64,000 bases of DNA from Leadbetterella sp. (GCA_019638185.1 JAHBUH010000003.1:186001-250000), one strand, 5' to 3'. Numbered from the stretch's first letter, positions 34,667 to 43,874 are shown. The notes: generated from the sequence alone by a model not told the origin. Numbers and translations: made by a program.

Positions 34667-36766
34667 ATGGCGGCTCCCAGTAAAATAAAAGATACCTTTA
34701 TTCAAAGGTCATGGAAGGTATGGGCGGGGCTCCTGGTGCTCTCCCTGCTCATTGTGTATAAGATTGTGCGGTTTCAGACCACTGAAAAAGAGGAGTTAAT
34801 GAGCCAGGTGCGCGATACCCAGATGAAAGAACGGGTGATAGAGGCCAAACGAGGCAATATTTATGCTTCCGACGGGGTTTCTATCCTGGCTACTTCTACC
34901 CCGGAATATAAAATGGTGCTTGACCCTACCGTAGCCCGGCCCGAGCTCTTTAAGAACCAGATCAGCCGGCTGTCGGAAAAGCTGGCCGCCTACTTTAAGG
35001 ATAACAGCGCTGCTGCTTATAAGGAAAAGATCGTGAATGCGCGGCATGCGGGCCTCCGGTACATGGTGCTGAATAATAAGCGACTGACCTATAAGGAAAA
35101 GGCCGAGCTGGAAACATTCCCCCTGTTTGATATAGGACCTGCCCGGGGCGGAGGCTTTTTTGAGGAGAAAGAGATCCGCTTCCACCCTTACCACAGCCTG
35201 GCAGAACGGACCATCGGGAACCTTGATAAAAAAGATATCCGGAAAGGGGCTACGGGCCTTGAAGCAGAATTTGATACGTATTTAAAAGGCGTAGACGGCA
35301 AAGGCTTTTACGAAAGGCTGCCCGGTGGCTACATGAAGCCGGTAGACCTGGAGTCGGATATTGCCTCCACGCCGGGATTAGACGTGGTCACCACCCTGGA
35401 TGTGAACTTCCAGGATATCGCGGAGAGCGCCCTGCGGGCGCAGGTCAGCAAGACCCAGGCCCGCTACGGAAGCGTGGTGCTGATGGAAACCGAAACAGGA
35501 GAAGTGAAGGCCATTGCTAACCTGACGCGCCATACCGATGCCGACGGGCAGGTGTATTTCAGTGACGATATTAATTATGCCGTGACCGGCGGTACGGACC
35601 CGGGATCTACCTTTAAGCTGGCCTCCATGCTGGCCATCCTGGAAAAATCGGGTCTTAAACCTACGGATCATGCCGTGACCTGTAACGGTCAGATCCGGCA
35701 TAATAACGTGGCCTTCACGTGTACGCACAGCCACGGCGATCTCACCGTGCAGGAGGTGTTTGAGAAATCCTGTAACATAGGTATCTACAGCCTCATGAAG
35801 AGGACCTTCGGGTTTGGGCGGTCGGATGAATTTTATTCCTACCTGCAGAAGTTTAACCTGGAAAAACCCACCGGCTTCCAGCTGAGGGGGGAACCCGCTC
35901 CGCTGATTAAAAGCACGGCCAGCAAAACCTTCAGCAGCACCACCATCCCCTGGATGTCTATCGGCTATGAAACCCGGATCACACCTATGCAGATGCTGGT
36001 GTTTTACAATGCCGTGGCTAACGGCGGCTATGGCGTGCAGCCCCTGCTGGTGAAAGAGATCCGTTCGGGAAATGCAGCGGTACAGACCTTCCAGGCGAAC
36101 CGCATGACTACGTCCATTGCGTCAAAGAGCGCCATAGACCAGGTCAGGCGGATGATGGAAGGCGTAGTGAAGAAGGGTACCGCCCGGAACATTAACTACG
36201 GAGAATGTAGCGTGGCCGGTAAAACGGGTACGGCCCAGAAAAGAGTGAACGGTGGCTATCAGAAAGGACTGTATTATACGTCATTTATCGGGTATTTCCC
36301 GGTCGATAAGCCCCGCTACAGTTGCGTAGTGGTCATTGATGAGCCCATAGGGCAGAATGTATATGGCGGTGACGTGTGTGCTCCCGTATTCAAGACCATT
36401 GCCGATAAAATCTACGCCTATGACATGGGTATGCACAAGACGCGCATCGTGAAGGCGGAGGCCGGAAAAACGGCCGGTAAACTGGCTACAGGCAGGGCTA
36501 CTGACCAGGCGGTGATAGCGCGGAAACTGAACTTCAGCCAGCGTCCGGCGGGTGACGGCTGGATAAAGCCGGCAGCGGTAGACAAAGACTCGGTGGTTTG
36601 GGTGAGCCGTGCGGTAGATGGTGATCTTCAGAACCTGATCGGGCTTACCCTGCGCGATGCCTTGCCCGTGCTGGAAAATAAAAACTATGTGGTACGCCAC
36701 ACCGGTTTCGGGCGGATAGCCGATGTAAGCCAGGATGGCCGGCGGGTGAACCTGGTGTTACGATAA
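34667..36766 (+). CDS. ftsI: Penicillin-binding protein 3 / FtsI with PASTA domain
   Basis: 699 residues. Short cytoplasmic tail and one membrane helix (about 18-36), then the non-catalytic PBP dimerisation domain starting at RGNIYASDG. The transpeptidase domain has the three active-site motifs S314-T-F-K317, S368-C-N370 and K519-T-G521. A C-terminal PASTA-like domain (about 640-699) includes LIGLTLRDALPVLENKNYVV. The enzyme cross-links septal peptidoglycan with FtsW. In most Bacteroidota murE, mraY and murD follow at once; here the next gene is an unrelated peptidase, so the division cluster is cut after ftsI. Confidence 0.94.
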   Translation: MAAPSKIKDTFIQRSWKVWAGLLVLSLLIVYKIVRFQTTEKEELMSQVRDTQMKERVIEAKRGNIYASDGVSILATSTPEYKMVLDPTVARPELFKNQISRLSEKLAAYFKDNSAAAYKEKIVNARHAGLRYMVLNNKRLTYKEKAELETFPLFDIGPARGGGFFEEKEIRFHPYHSLAERTIGNLDKKDIRKGATGLEAEFDTYLKGVDGKGFYERLPGGYMKPVDLESDIASTPGLDVVTTLDVNFQDIAESALRAQVSKTQARYGSVVLMETETGEVKAIANLTRHTDADGQVYFSDDINYAVTGGTDPGSTFKLASMLAILEKSGLKPTDHAVTCNGQIRHNNVAFTCTHSHGDLTVQEVFEKSCNIGIYSLMKRTFGFGRSDEFYSYLQKFNLEKPTGFQLRGEPAPLIKSTASKTFSSTTIPWMSIGYETRITPMQMLVFYNAVANGGYGVQPLLVKEIRSGNAAVQTFQANRMTTSIASKSAIDQVRRMMEGVVKKGTARNINYGECSVAGKTGTAQKRVNGGYQKGLYYTSFIGYFPVDKPRYSCVVVIDEPIGQNVYGGDVCAPVFKTIADKIYAYDMGMHKTRIVKAEAGKTAGKLATGRATDQAVIARKLNFSQRPAGDGWIKPAAVDKDSVVWVSRAVDGDLQNLIGLTLRDALPVLENKNYVVRHTGFGRIADVSQDGRRVNLVLR

Positions 36767-36829
36767 AACAGTTACCCGGGAAGAACTTACGGGAGCCGGG
36801 TACCCGGAGCGCATTACTAATTGGTACTT

Positions 36830-38035
36830 ATGAGCAGATTGATCGATTTTCACGGATCATTCCGGGAAAAAACCCTTACAAACCGCCGGTTCAAGCACGG
36901 CCAGGTACTGCGGCTGATCGCCGGCTGCGGCTTTGAAAATCACTTCGTGGGCCGGTCTTTTGAGGGCCGGGATATCCGGAAAATAACGGCAGGAAGCGGA
37001 AAGAAGAAAATTCTGCTTTGGTCACAGATGCACGGCGATGAAGCTACGGCCACCATGGCCATCTTTGATATGCTGAATTTCCTCCGGTCGGAAGAGCCGC
37101 AGTTTGCCGGTATGCGGCAGGCTATCCTCTCGGCCCTGGAGTTGCATTTTGTGCCCATGCTTAACCCTGACGGCGCCGAGAGATTTCAGCGCCGTACGGC
37201 CCAGGAAATTGATATGAACCGCGATGCCCTGGCGCTTCAGTGCCCGGAAAGCCGTATCCTGAAGTCGCTGGTACTGGACCTGCAGCCGGAATTTTCCTTT
37301 AACCTGCATGACCAGGTCATTTACTACGCCGTAGGGGAGACCCCCGTGCAGACCACCATTGCCTTCCTGGCTACAGCCTATAACCCGGAGCGGGAATGGA
37401 ACGAGGTCCGCACCCGTTCCATGCAGGTGATCTGTAAAATGAACGAGGAGCTGAAACCGCTCATCCCCGGCGGGGTGGCCCGCTTTTCAGACGAGTTTGA
37501 GCCCCGGGCGTTCGGCGATAACATCCAGAAATGGGGCAGCAGCCTCATCCTGGTGGAATCAGGAGCCTATCCCGGCGATCCCGAAAAACAGTACATCCGG
37601 GCCTTAAACTTTCATATTATCCTGGAGGCATTGTATTCCATTGCACGGGAAACCTACACCGGCTATCCGTTGGAAGAATATGAAGCCATCCCGGCCAATA
37701 ACCGGGCCTTCCTGGATCTGAAGATCACGAATCTGACCGTTCCGCACCCCCAGGGAGAGTACAGGGTAGACCTGGGGATAATCCGCACAGAAAAAAATAC
37801 ACGCGGAGCAAAGAATTTTACGCATACCAGCGTTATAGAAGACATAGGCGACCTCTCTGTTTTTCACGGGATCGAAGTGTTTGATGCACAGGGGGGAACA
37901 TTAAGGCCTGTAGGGGATTTCCCCGCTTTAAAAGTAAAGTATGCTCCCGGAAAGCTGCAAATCGGCGAAAAGGCTACCTTTGTGATAGACCACGGCAGAA
38001 CACAGACCCTAGTACTGAATGGTAAAATTGTTTAA
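36830..38035 (+). CDS. M14-family zinc carboxypeptidase-like protein
   Basis: Start at ATG 36830 (MSRLIDFHGSF); an in-frame TTG three codons earlier is less likely. 401 residues with no signal peptide. M14 residues are present: H68 and E71 in QMHGDEATAT, H160 in FNLHDQ, and the catalytic Glu243 in LVESGAYPGD; MLNPDGAERFQRRTAQEIDMNRD is the family's substrate-arginine region. About 100 extra C-terminal residues form a beta-rich domain. Likely a cytoplasmic carboxypeptidase or amidase; substrate unknown. The next gene begins inside its last 17 nt. Confidence 0.85.
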   Translation: MSRLIDFHGSFREKTLTNRRFKHGQVLRLIAGCGFENHFVGRSFEGRDIRKITAGSGKKKILLWSQMHGDEATATMAIFDMLNFLRSEEPQFAGMRQAILSALELHFVPMLNPDGAERFQRRTAQEIDMNRDALALQCPESRILKSLVLDLQPEFSFNLHDQVIYYAVGETPVQTTIAFLATAYNPEREWNEVRTRSMQVICKMNEELKPLIPGGVARFSDEFEPRAFGDNIQKWGSSLILVESGAYPGDPEKQYIRALNFHIILEALYSIARETYTGYPLEEYEAIPANNRAFLDLKITNLTVPHPQGEYRVDLGIIRTEKNTRGAKNFTHTSVIEDIGDLSVFHGIEVFDAQGGTLRPVGDFPALKVKYAPGKLQIGEKATFVIDHGRTQTLVLNGKIV

Positions 38036-38762
38036 AACATCCCTGTTTTTTCTTCTTTTAGCCACGGCTGCCCATGCCCAGGAACGTTCCGTGTATGGCC
38101 GCGTAATAGACAGCACCCGGCATGAAGGGATTAATAACCTCATCATTCAGAACGTCACTTCCGGCCAGATGGTGAATACCAACACGACGGGCGATTTCTT
38201 TATCCGGGCACTTCCCGGTGACTCCATCGTGGTGATGGACATCGGCTACGAGCGTATCGGCACTACTTATGACGGCAAGAACCGCTACCCGGTCATTGCC
38301 ACGAAAAGGCAGCCCATTATGCTGAAAGAAGTGGTGATCACCGATAAGCGCCGCCAGGACCTCCAGGCAGAGATCGATGAATTCCTGCGAAACCCCCAAA
38401 GCGGCGGAGCCATCCGGCAGGAGATCATAGGAAACCTGCTTTCCACGAACGTCACCCAGCCGGGAATCGGCATTTCCATTGATGGCCTCTATGAGCTCTG
38501 GAGCAAACAGGGCAAGCTTAACCGAAAGGTAGCCGACCTGAAGTATAACGACATCAAGGAGTTTTACGTGGATCTGAAATATAACCGCCGGCTGGTAGCC
38601 CAGATCACCAGGCTGGAAGACCACGAGATCGATGAATTTATGGCCTATTGCCGCCCCGGTGAAGATTTTATCCTGCGCGCTAACGACTATGACCTCACGA
38701 ATAAGATCCTCCAGTGCCTCAAAGACTACCGCACGTCCCGGATCTTCAGGAAGGTACGGTGA
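38019..38762 (+). CDS. Exported carboxypeptidase-regulatory-like domain protein
   Basis: 247 residues; signal peptide MVKLFKTSLFFLLLATAAHAQ. Residues about 22-100 form a CarboxypepD_reg-like (transthyretin-like) beta-sandwich: VYGRVIDSTRHEGINNLIIQN, TTGDFFIRALPGDSIVVMDIGY. Residues 115-247 are helical and charged with no recognised family. Such domains are common in Bacteroidota periplasmic or surface proteins and TonB-dependent receptors. It overlaps the M14 gene by 17 nt. The convergent regulator gene ends inside its last 17 nt. Confidence 0.75.
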   Translation: MVKLFKTSLFFLLLATAAHAQERSVYGRVIDSTRHEGINNLIIQNVTSGQMVNTNTTGDFFIRALPGDSIVVMDIGYERIGTTYDGKNRYPVIATKRQPIMLKEVVITDKRRQDLQAEIDEFLRNPQSGGAIRQEIIGNLLSTNVTQPGIGISIDGLYELWSKQGKLNRKVADLKYNDIKEFYVDLKYNRRLVAQITRLEDHEIDEFMAYCRPGEDFILRANDYDLTNKILQCLKDYRTSRIFRKVR

Positions 38763-40128
38763 GCCGCTGCCGGAGGGCCTTCCCTTTTGCGGTCAGCCGG
38801 TATTTCTGATTGCGGCTGTTAGGCTTATCAGGAAGTGTCATTTCAATCAGGTTTCTGTGGATGGCCGGCCGTATGTAGTTGTAAATAACCGTAGGCCTGT
38901 GCTTTAACCCCAGCAAAGTAACAATTTCATTCGTAGATAAGGTATTGTCCAGGATACGGATCAGTTGCAGTATTTGTTCGGTATCTTGTTCGGTATCTTG
39001 TTCGGTATCTTGTTCGGTATCTTGTTCGGTGTTTTGTTCCGTGCTCGGGTAAACCGGCTCTGCTGAAGGCAACACTACCCTCAGGAAATTTTCGGAAAAC
39101 AGGAAACAATTTTTGGAATAAAATGGCAGGACACGTGGTATTCCGGATCCTAATTGCTCCACCAGGTCCAGGTCTTTGAAGATACGCATTAACTCCTTGT
39201 TTCTTAAAACAGAGACACCCTTAAAAAACTCATCGGGAGTAAGGCCCTCCGGCAGGCTTCCGTAAGAAGTGATTTCCAGCCGGTCACTGAATATTTCAAA
39301 CTTTGGAGCTACTTCACGGGTATAATCGTTATGAACAAACGCATTAATGATTATTTCTCTTAATGCAATGGCATTCCAGAGGCGCTTTTCTTTACGCTCT
39401 TTCTCGGTGATTTTCGTTAATGTCCGGTTTTCAAGATTGAGCCTGTCCAGGACCTGTTTGGCCGCTTTAATTAGTGACTCATAACCGTATTCATTGCTTT
39501 CGGTAAGCTCTACCCGGTCCGTTCCCCCATACCGGGCTACTTTGATAGAAATATTGTTCTGGTCGGATAAGAGATAAGCCACATAGTTAAAATGCCCGTC
39601 GTCATTGAGAAGCTCAAGATTTTGAGCAAAGTACTCATTCAAAGTCAGTCCGCTGTTTTGAAAGTAAATCTGAAGCTGCTCAAACTTCAAATCTTTTTTG
39701 GGAGACGTAATTCTGCCAATGGATTGACGTGTTCGTTTGGCAAAAAGAGTTTCGATCATCCGGGCGGGCATGGGCTCTGATGAACTGCCCACGCGGATAA
39801 AGGCGCCTTTTTCAGAAAGGCCGTATCTTCGGATATAATAAGGTTTCTCATAACCTCCGGCTACCATAATTTTCAGGATACTTTTGCCGTCTGCATTCTC
39901 AGAAATAATATCAAACAGCCCAATACAGGAAGGTAAAATGTTATTCTTTAAACGGTCTTTTAAAAGCAGCTGCGTCTGATCTGCTTCCTGGATACCCACG
40001 GCCTCTCCTTTTTTATTGATACCGATATAGATAATGCCGCCTTCATGGGAGTTTAGAAAAGCGACTACTTCTTTTTCCAGTTCGGGGGTTAACTGCTGTT
40101 TATACTCCAGCCGATGGTTCTCATTCAT
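38746..40128 (-). CDS. Schlafen AlbA_2 / ATP-binding transcriptional regulator-like protein
   Basis: 460 residues. Residues about 5-130 are an AlbA_2 (Schlafen) domain: LEYKQQLTPELEKEVVAFLNSHEGGIIYIGINKKG. Residues about 240-360 form a HATPase_c_4-type domain (LREIIINAFVHNDYT, FSDRLEITSYGSLPEGLTPDEF, RIFKDLDLVEQLGSGIPRVL). Residues about 385-410 are a tandem TEQD repeat, and 412-460 a winged helix. These proteins are widespread and mobile, often annotated as 'putative DNA binding' or helicase-related; their role is uncertain. The base composition is more A+T-rich than its neighbours, hinting at acquisition. Its 3' end overlaps the preceding plus-strand gene by 17 nt. Confidence 0.8.
   Translation of the reverse strand: MNENHRLEYKQQLTPELEKEVVAFLNSHEGGIIYIGINKKGEAVGIQEADQTQLLLKDRLKNNILPSCIGLFDIISENADGKSILKIMVAGGYEKPYYIRRYGLSEKGAFIRVGSSSEPMPARMIETLFAKRTRQSIGRITSPKKDLKFEQLQIYFQNSGLTLNEYFAQNLELLNDDGHFNYVAYLLSDQNNISIKVARYGGTDRVELTESNEYGYESLIKAAKQVLDRLNLENRTLTKITEKERKEKRLWNAIALREIIINAFVHNDYTREVAPKFEIFSDRLEITSYGSLPEGLTPDEFFKGVSVLRNKELMRIFKDLDLVEQLGSGIPRVLPFYSKNCFLFSENFLRVVLPSAEPVYPSTEQNTEQDTEQDTEQDTEQDTEQILQLIRILDNTLSTNEIVTLLGLKHRPTVIYNYIRPAIHRNLIEMTLPDKPNSRNQKYRLTAKGKALRQRLTVPS
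38974..39045 (-). repeat. 12-bp in-frame minisatellite encoding TEQD
   Basis: Four perfect tandem copies of TTGTTCGGTATC (38974-39021) and two decayed copies (39022-39045). On the coding strand they give (TEQ-D/N)n between the ATPase and winged-helix domains of the AlbA_2 protein. Because the unit is 12 bp, slippage changes linker length by four residues without a frameshift. Confidence 0.9.
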
Positions 40129-40206
40129 GATGGTGTGGATAATCTTTGATTCTGAGGCAAATATAAGAATTTCCGGCAGAAATTTTCTTATAGTGGTTTT
40201 TAACCT

Positions 40207-40908
40207 TTACACCTTCATAAACGAAATCTCCTGGTACGTATCCGATATCGCGAAAATGCGGTATCCGTGGTCATACAGCGACCGGAAGAATTTTTTGCCT
40301 TTATCGCGGCCGTCGGGGAAGAAACGTTCGTGGGTTTCGAGGAGCAGCTGGCGGATGGGGATGCCGGAGCGGAGGATGTCATCGATCACCAGGTATTCCG
40401 AGCCTTCGATGTCCATTTTCAGCACATCGATATGCTGATGGCCGGTTTCCGCCAGGATATCCCGGAAACTTTTTAAAGGCACTTCTACATAATCTTCTTC
40501 GCTGACCAGGCCGTGGTCAAATACACTTCCGGAAACGTGCTCTTTGTTTTTGGGCAGATGGAATTTCACTTTTTCGGTTTGGGTCCCCAGGCCGTAGGGA
40601 TAGAAATGGAAAGAAGGAGGCATGTTCTGGCTCTTCAGCCAGTGGATCGACTTAGGCGTGGGGTCAAAACCGAAAACCCGGCATTGGTAATCCCGGATGA
40701 TCTCCGTATCAAAACTGATATCCTCCCCGATACCGAATGAGTAAATGATGGAGTTTTTATCCAGGAGGGTGGGGTTTACATAGAATCCGCCGTAGCCGCT
40801 GCCGTACCACTTTTTCGGGCATTTATGCTCGATATCGATGAACGCAATTTTCCCGATACGGGCCTTGATCCAATACTCTAAGCGCTTAAGCTTCCTGTTC
40901 CTTTCCAT
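40207..40908 (-). CDS. FkbM-family SAM-dependent methyltransferase
   Basis: Start at ATG 40908 (MERNRKLKRLEYW); the frame reaches 27 codons further up into the end of the DUF3810 gene. 233 residues. FkbM signatures: IIYSFGIGEDISFD (SAM site), VFGFDPTPKSIHWL, and the diagnostic VLKMDIEGSEYLVIDDIL. The C-terminus (LYDHGYRIFAIS) is also usual. FkbM enzymes O-methylate sugars and natural products, so surface glycans are a likely substrate. It lies downstream of the DUF3810 gene, 58 nt away, in the same direction. Confidence 0.87.
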   Translation of the reverse strand: MERNRKLKRLEYWIKARIGKIAFIDIEHKCPKKWYGSGYGGFYVNPTLLDKNSIIYSFGIGEDISFDTEIIRDYQCRVFGFDPTPKSIHWLKSQNMPPSFHFYPYGLGTQTEKVKFHLPKNKEHVSGSVFDHGLVSEEDYVEVPLKSFRDILAETGHQHIDVLKMDIEGSEYLVIDDILRSGIPIRQLLLETHERFFPDGRDKGKKFFRSLYDHGYRIFAISDTYQEISFMKV

Positions 40909-40966
40909 GTGTATTATTGATCCTGTAAATATAAATGATAAAGTGATGCCCGCAAAAACGCACCTC

Positions 40967-42031
40967 TTATTCTTTCTTACGGCGCTCATAAATGATCAGG
41001 TCTATCACCTGGTCATACGACATCACCCCGTATTCCCGGCCGTTAGCCTTCAGGAAAAGGTTATAGAAAGGCGTGATCACGTATTTCTGCGCTATGTTAC
41101 GGTAGGGGTCCCAGCGGGCATTTTCTATTTCGGCATCGCGGTAAACGGCCGGATCCAGCCGGCGGTAAAGCGTTTGGGCGTAGGTACTGTCTACATTCCC
41201 CAGCCGCCGCAGTGAGCGCCAGACCACGCTGTAGCGGGCGGAGTATTGAAAGAGGGGGTCAGGGTAGTTTTTCCCGGTCAGCCAGGCAATGTAGTTGGCC
41301 TCATCTTCAGAGGCAAAACCCATCTGGTGGGCCATTTCGTGCAGCGTCACCGCCGGCAGGTCGGCGTTAGTATTAATGCGGTTTACATGCGCCTCGCCGC
41401 TCCAGAAAGTATAGATACCGCTGGTGCCCATATAAGCCAGAAGTCCGCTGCCGGTGGCCATTTTAATGGAAGGGGTGCGGTAATCCAGGAAAGGCAGCCG
41501 GGCATGGGAATAGGCCAGGGGCGCTTTTTCCAGGAGGGTGGCCGGGCTTACGGCATACACGGCGCTGTCGGTCAGCTGCCGGCGGGTTTCATTCGTCTGC
41601 TCCACCAGGTCTTCGCACAGCTGCCGGAGCTCTTCCGGAGTGGCCGGTGCCGTATCGTATTGCAGGAGGATACTGACCGGCTGGCGGTAGTACAGCAGGC
41701 CCCAGGTGATGGCATACAGAAAAAAAGCGGGCGAGCTCCAGGCCAGTAGGGAGAGCAGGGCGTCTTTCAGCGAACGTCGCCTCCGGATGATCTGCCGGAT
41801 AGTCCGGATCAGTAAAACCAGCAGCAGGCCGGCCAGCATATAAATGAATACCAAACCCACCGAGAACGGAATGGGACCGGTGATCAGGCGGAAAAACCGG
41901 GTAAGCGGGTAAAACAGCCCGGGAACAAAAACCGCCTCGATCCACTGCGTTTGGGCGCACAGAAACCGGAACAGTACCAGCTGCAGGGGGAGGGTGATCA
42001 GCCCGAGGGTTCGAAGGGAGAGTTTTTTCAT
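40967..42031 (-). CDS. DUF3810 membrane protein with HExxH metallopeptidase motif
   Basis: 354 residues. Three membrane helices are likely (about 8-25, 58-76, 92-113), followed by an extracytoplasmic domain of 240 residues. That domain contains H231-E-M-A-H235 followed by GFASEDEAN, a gluzincin-like arrangement in which a downstream glutamate (E242 or E244) would be the third zinc ligand. The family is Bacteroidota-specific and annotated only by number; the motif points to an envelope protease, but no substrate is known. Confidence 0.85.
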   Translation of the reverse strand: MKKLSLRTLGLITLPLQLVLFRFLCAQTQWIEAVFVPGLFYPLTRFFRLITGPIPFSVGLVFIYMLAGLLLVLLIRTIRQIIRRRRSLKDALLSLLAWSSPAFFLYAITWGLLYYRQPVSILLQYDTAPATPEELRQLCEDLVEQTNETRRQLTDSAVYAVSPATLLEKAPLAYSHARLPFLDYRTPSIKMATGSGLLAYMGTSGIYTFWSGEAHVNRINTNADLPAVTLHEMAHQMGFASEDEANYIAWLTGKNYPDPLFQYSARYSVVWRSLRRLGNVDSTYAQTLYRRLDPAVYRDAEIENARWDPYRNIAQKYVITPFYNLFLKANGREYGVMSYDQVIDLIIYERRKKE

Positions 42032-42109
42032 AGGGCTGTCCGTAACAGAAAGCAGAGGCCGCAGAATATTTTCTGCGGCCTCTCTACTGATTAATTGAGA
42101 ACATTAGAA

Positions 42110-43654
42110 TTACCGGATAGGAATACCTTCACAGCCTTTGCCGCCACCGGGGTAGAACCCGCAGATCAGCACGCCTTCTTCACCGTTCTGGAAAGCCGTG
42201 TTAATGATCTCCTTCACTTCTTTCACTGATTTTACCTGCTGGTTTCTGACCGAGGTGATGACAAATCCCTTTTCGAAATTCGTATTGTCAGAGAGCAGTC
42301 CGCCGTCACGGATGCTCTTGATCCGCACCCCGCTCCGAATGTTGTAATTCTTCAGGTCACCTGCACTGAGCTCTTCCAGTTCCATACCCATCTTACCGAA
42401 AGCGGAAGAAGTTTCCGCGTCTTTTTTGATCAGGTTTTCACCACCGGCGTTATTGCGCAGGGTTACGGAAATGTTCTTGCTGGAGCCGTTACGGTCAATG
42501 GTCAGGTTTACCTTTTCACCCGGGCGTTTCCGGCCGATCAGCTCACGGAACTTGGCTTCCGAACGGATGGCCACGCCGTCAGCCTGGGTAATCACGTCTC
42601 CCTGTTTCACACCGGCCGCTTTGGCGGCACCGTCATCGGGAACGGCATTCACATAAATGCCCTGCTCTATTTTAACATTGAACTCTTTGGCATTTTTGCT
42701 GTTCAGCTCTACGGGTTCAATCCCCACATAGCCCCGCTGTACGTCACCGTACTTGATAATATCCGCAGACACTTTTTTCACAATACCCGAAGGCACCGCA
42801 AAAGCATAGCCGGCATACGCACCGTTAGGCGACGCAATGGCTGTGTTGATCCCGATCAGGTGGCCATTCAGGTTCACTAAGGCCCCACCGCTGTTTCCGG
42901 GGTTTACGGCGGCATCTGTCTGGATAAACGATTCAATAGGACTGGCAGTGGGCTGCTCTTCCGGCTCCCTGCTGAACGGGTTCCGGCGCTGATTCCGACC
43001 CAGGATGTTAATGTTCCGGCCTATAGCCGAGATAATTCCGGCGGTAACGGTAGATTCCAGGTTAAACGGGTTACCTACGGCCAGTACCCATTCACCAATC
43101 TTCACTTCATCGGAGTTGCCGAACGTGATGGCAGGCAGGTTATTTTCTTCGATCTTGATCACGGCAATGTCCGTGGAAGGGTCGCTCCCGATCACCTTGG
43201 CCGTATAGGATTTCTTGTTAAAAGTAATCACTTCCAGGGAAGAAGTTCCTTCTATCACGTGATTATTGGTAACAATATACCCGTCATCTGAAATGATCAC
43301 CCCTGAGCCGGAAGATTCCTGGTTCTGCTGACGCGGGGAGCCAAAAACATCCTCATCGTAACCGAAAAACTGCTCGAAGATGGAGTTCGGCCGCCGGTTA
43401 TTGAACTGGCGCGTAGTGATGGCCTTGATGTGTACTACCGAAGGCGCGGAGGCTTCTGCGGCATAGGTAAAGTCGCCGGGTTTCCCGGCCGGGAGATTCG
43501 CGAAAGAAACCATGCTGTCGCCTGATTTCCCGTCGGCACTTTTAAAAATGATCTCATTTCCACTGAGTTTGGTGAAGGCCCGCACGCCAAACAGGGTTAC
43601 TAAGGTAGACAGTACCGCCAGCAGCACCGTCTTCATGTTATTGCTTAATTTCAT
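42110..43654 (-). CDS. degQ: Do-family periplasmic serine endoprotease (DegQ/HtrA)
   Basis: 514 residues. The N-terminal segment (about 8-26) is a signal/anchor. The trypsin-like catalytic triad is visible: H132 in TNNHVIEGT, D162 in STDIAVIKIE and S255 in NPGNSGGALV. Two PDZ domains follow (about 295-395 and 415-505); the first contains IEQGIYVNAVPDDGAAKAAGVKQGD. DegQ/HtrA degrades or refolds misfolded envelope proteins. It has its own good promoter and no extra stress element that I can see. The upstream neighbour is Hsp20, another chaperone, with a long inverted repeat between them. Confidence 0.93.
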   Translation of the reverse strand: MKLSNNMKTVLLAVLSTLVTLFGVRAFTKLSGNEIIFKSADGKSGDSMVSFANLPAGKPGDFTYAAEASAPSVVHIKAITTRQFNNRRPNSIFEQFFGYDEDVFGSPRQQNQESSGSGVIISDDGYIVTNNHVIEGTSSLEVITFNKKSYTAKVIGSDPSTDIAVIKIEENNLPAITFGNSDEVKIGEWVLAVGNPFNLESTVTAGIISAIGRNINILGRNQRRNPFSREPEEQPTASPIESFIQTDAAVNPGNSGGALVNLNGHLIGINTAIASPNGAYAGYAFAVPSGIVKKVSADIIKYGDVQRGYVGIEPVELNSKNAKEFNVKIEQGIYVNAVPDDGAAKAAGVKQGDVITQADGVAIRSEAKFRELIGRKRPGEKVNLTIDRNGSSKNISVTLRNNAGGENLIKKDAETSSAFGKMGMELEELSAGDLKNYNIRSGVRIKSIRDGGLLSDNTNFEKGFVITSVRNQQVKSVKEVKEIINTAFQNGEEGVLICGFYPGGGKGCEGIPIR

Positions 43655-43723
43655 AATTTTAAATACGTTATACTTCTTTTTAAAGGGTATGGGTTAAAGG
43701 GGGAAACACACCTTTATGTAACG

Positions 43724-43756
43724 CAAATCTATCACAGAAAATTTATTAGGATCAAA
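43724..43756 (-). promoter_or_regulatory. Promoter of the Do protease
   Basis: On the minus strand TTTG (43756-43753), 21 nt, then TAGATTTG (43731-43724), an exact match to both elements. The leader to ATG 43654 would be about 60 nt. Confidence 0.7.
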
Positions 43757-43782
43757 CGTTCTTAACAAAATTTAAGAAAAAG

Positions 43783-43874
43783 TTAACCACATAGGCACAT
43801 AGTACACATAGGTCTAAATGTAAAGCAACCGTTTTTTACTTAAACGTATGTGTACTATGTGCCTATGTGGTTAA
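43783..43874 (-). repeat. 28-bp perfect inverted repeat, probable hsp20 terminator
   Basis: 43783-43810 and 43847-43874 are exact reverse complements (28 of 28), with a 36-nt loop that can itself pair partly. It begins 3 nt after the hsp20 stop; on the minus strand the stem is followed by CTTTTTCTTAAATTTTG, which suits intrinsic termination. The arm motif (CCACATAGGCACATAG) looks like a dispersed intergenic repeat. Confidence 0.8.

Noticed and set aside
38746..40128. Anti-phage defence gene from its Schlafen/AlbA_2 domain
   Set aside because: A single AlbA_2 regulator without nuclease, ATPase or other defence partners nearby is not enough.
43811..43846. CRISPR-like spacing from the 28-bp repeats near hsp20
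   Set aside because: Only two copies, inverted rather than direct, and no cas gene is present.
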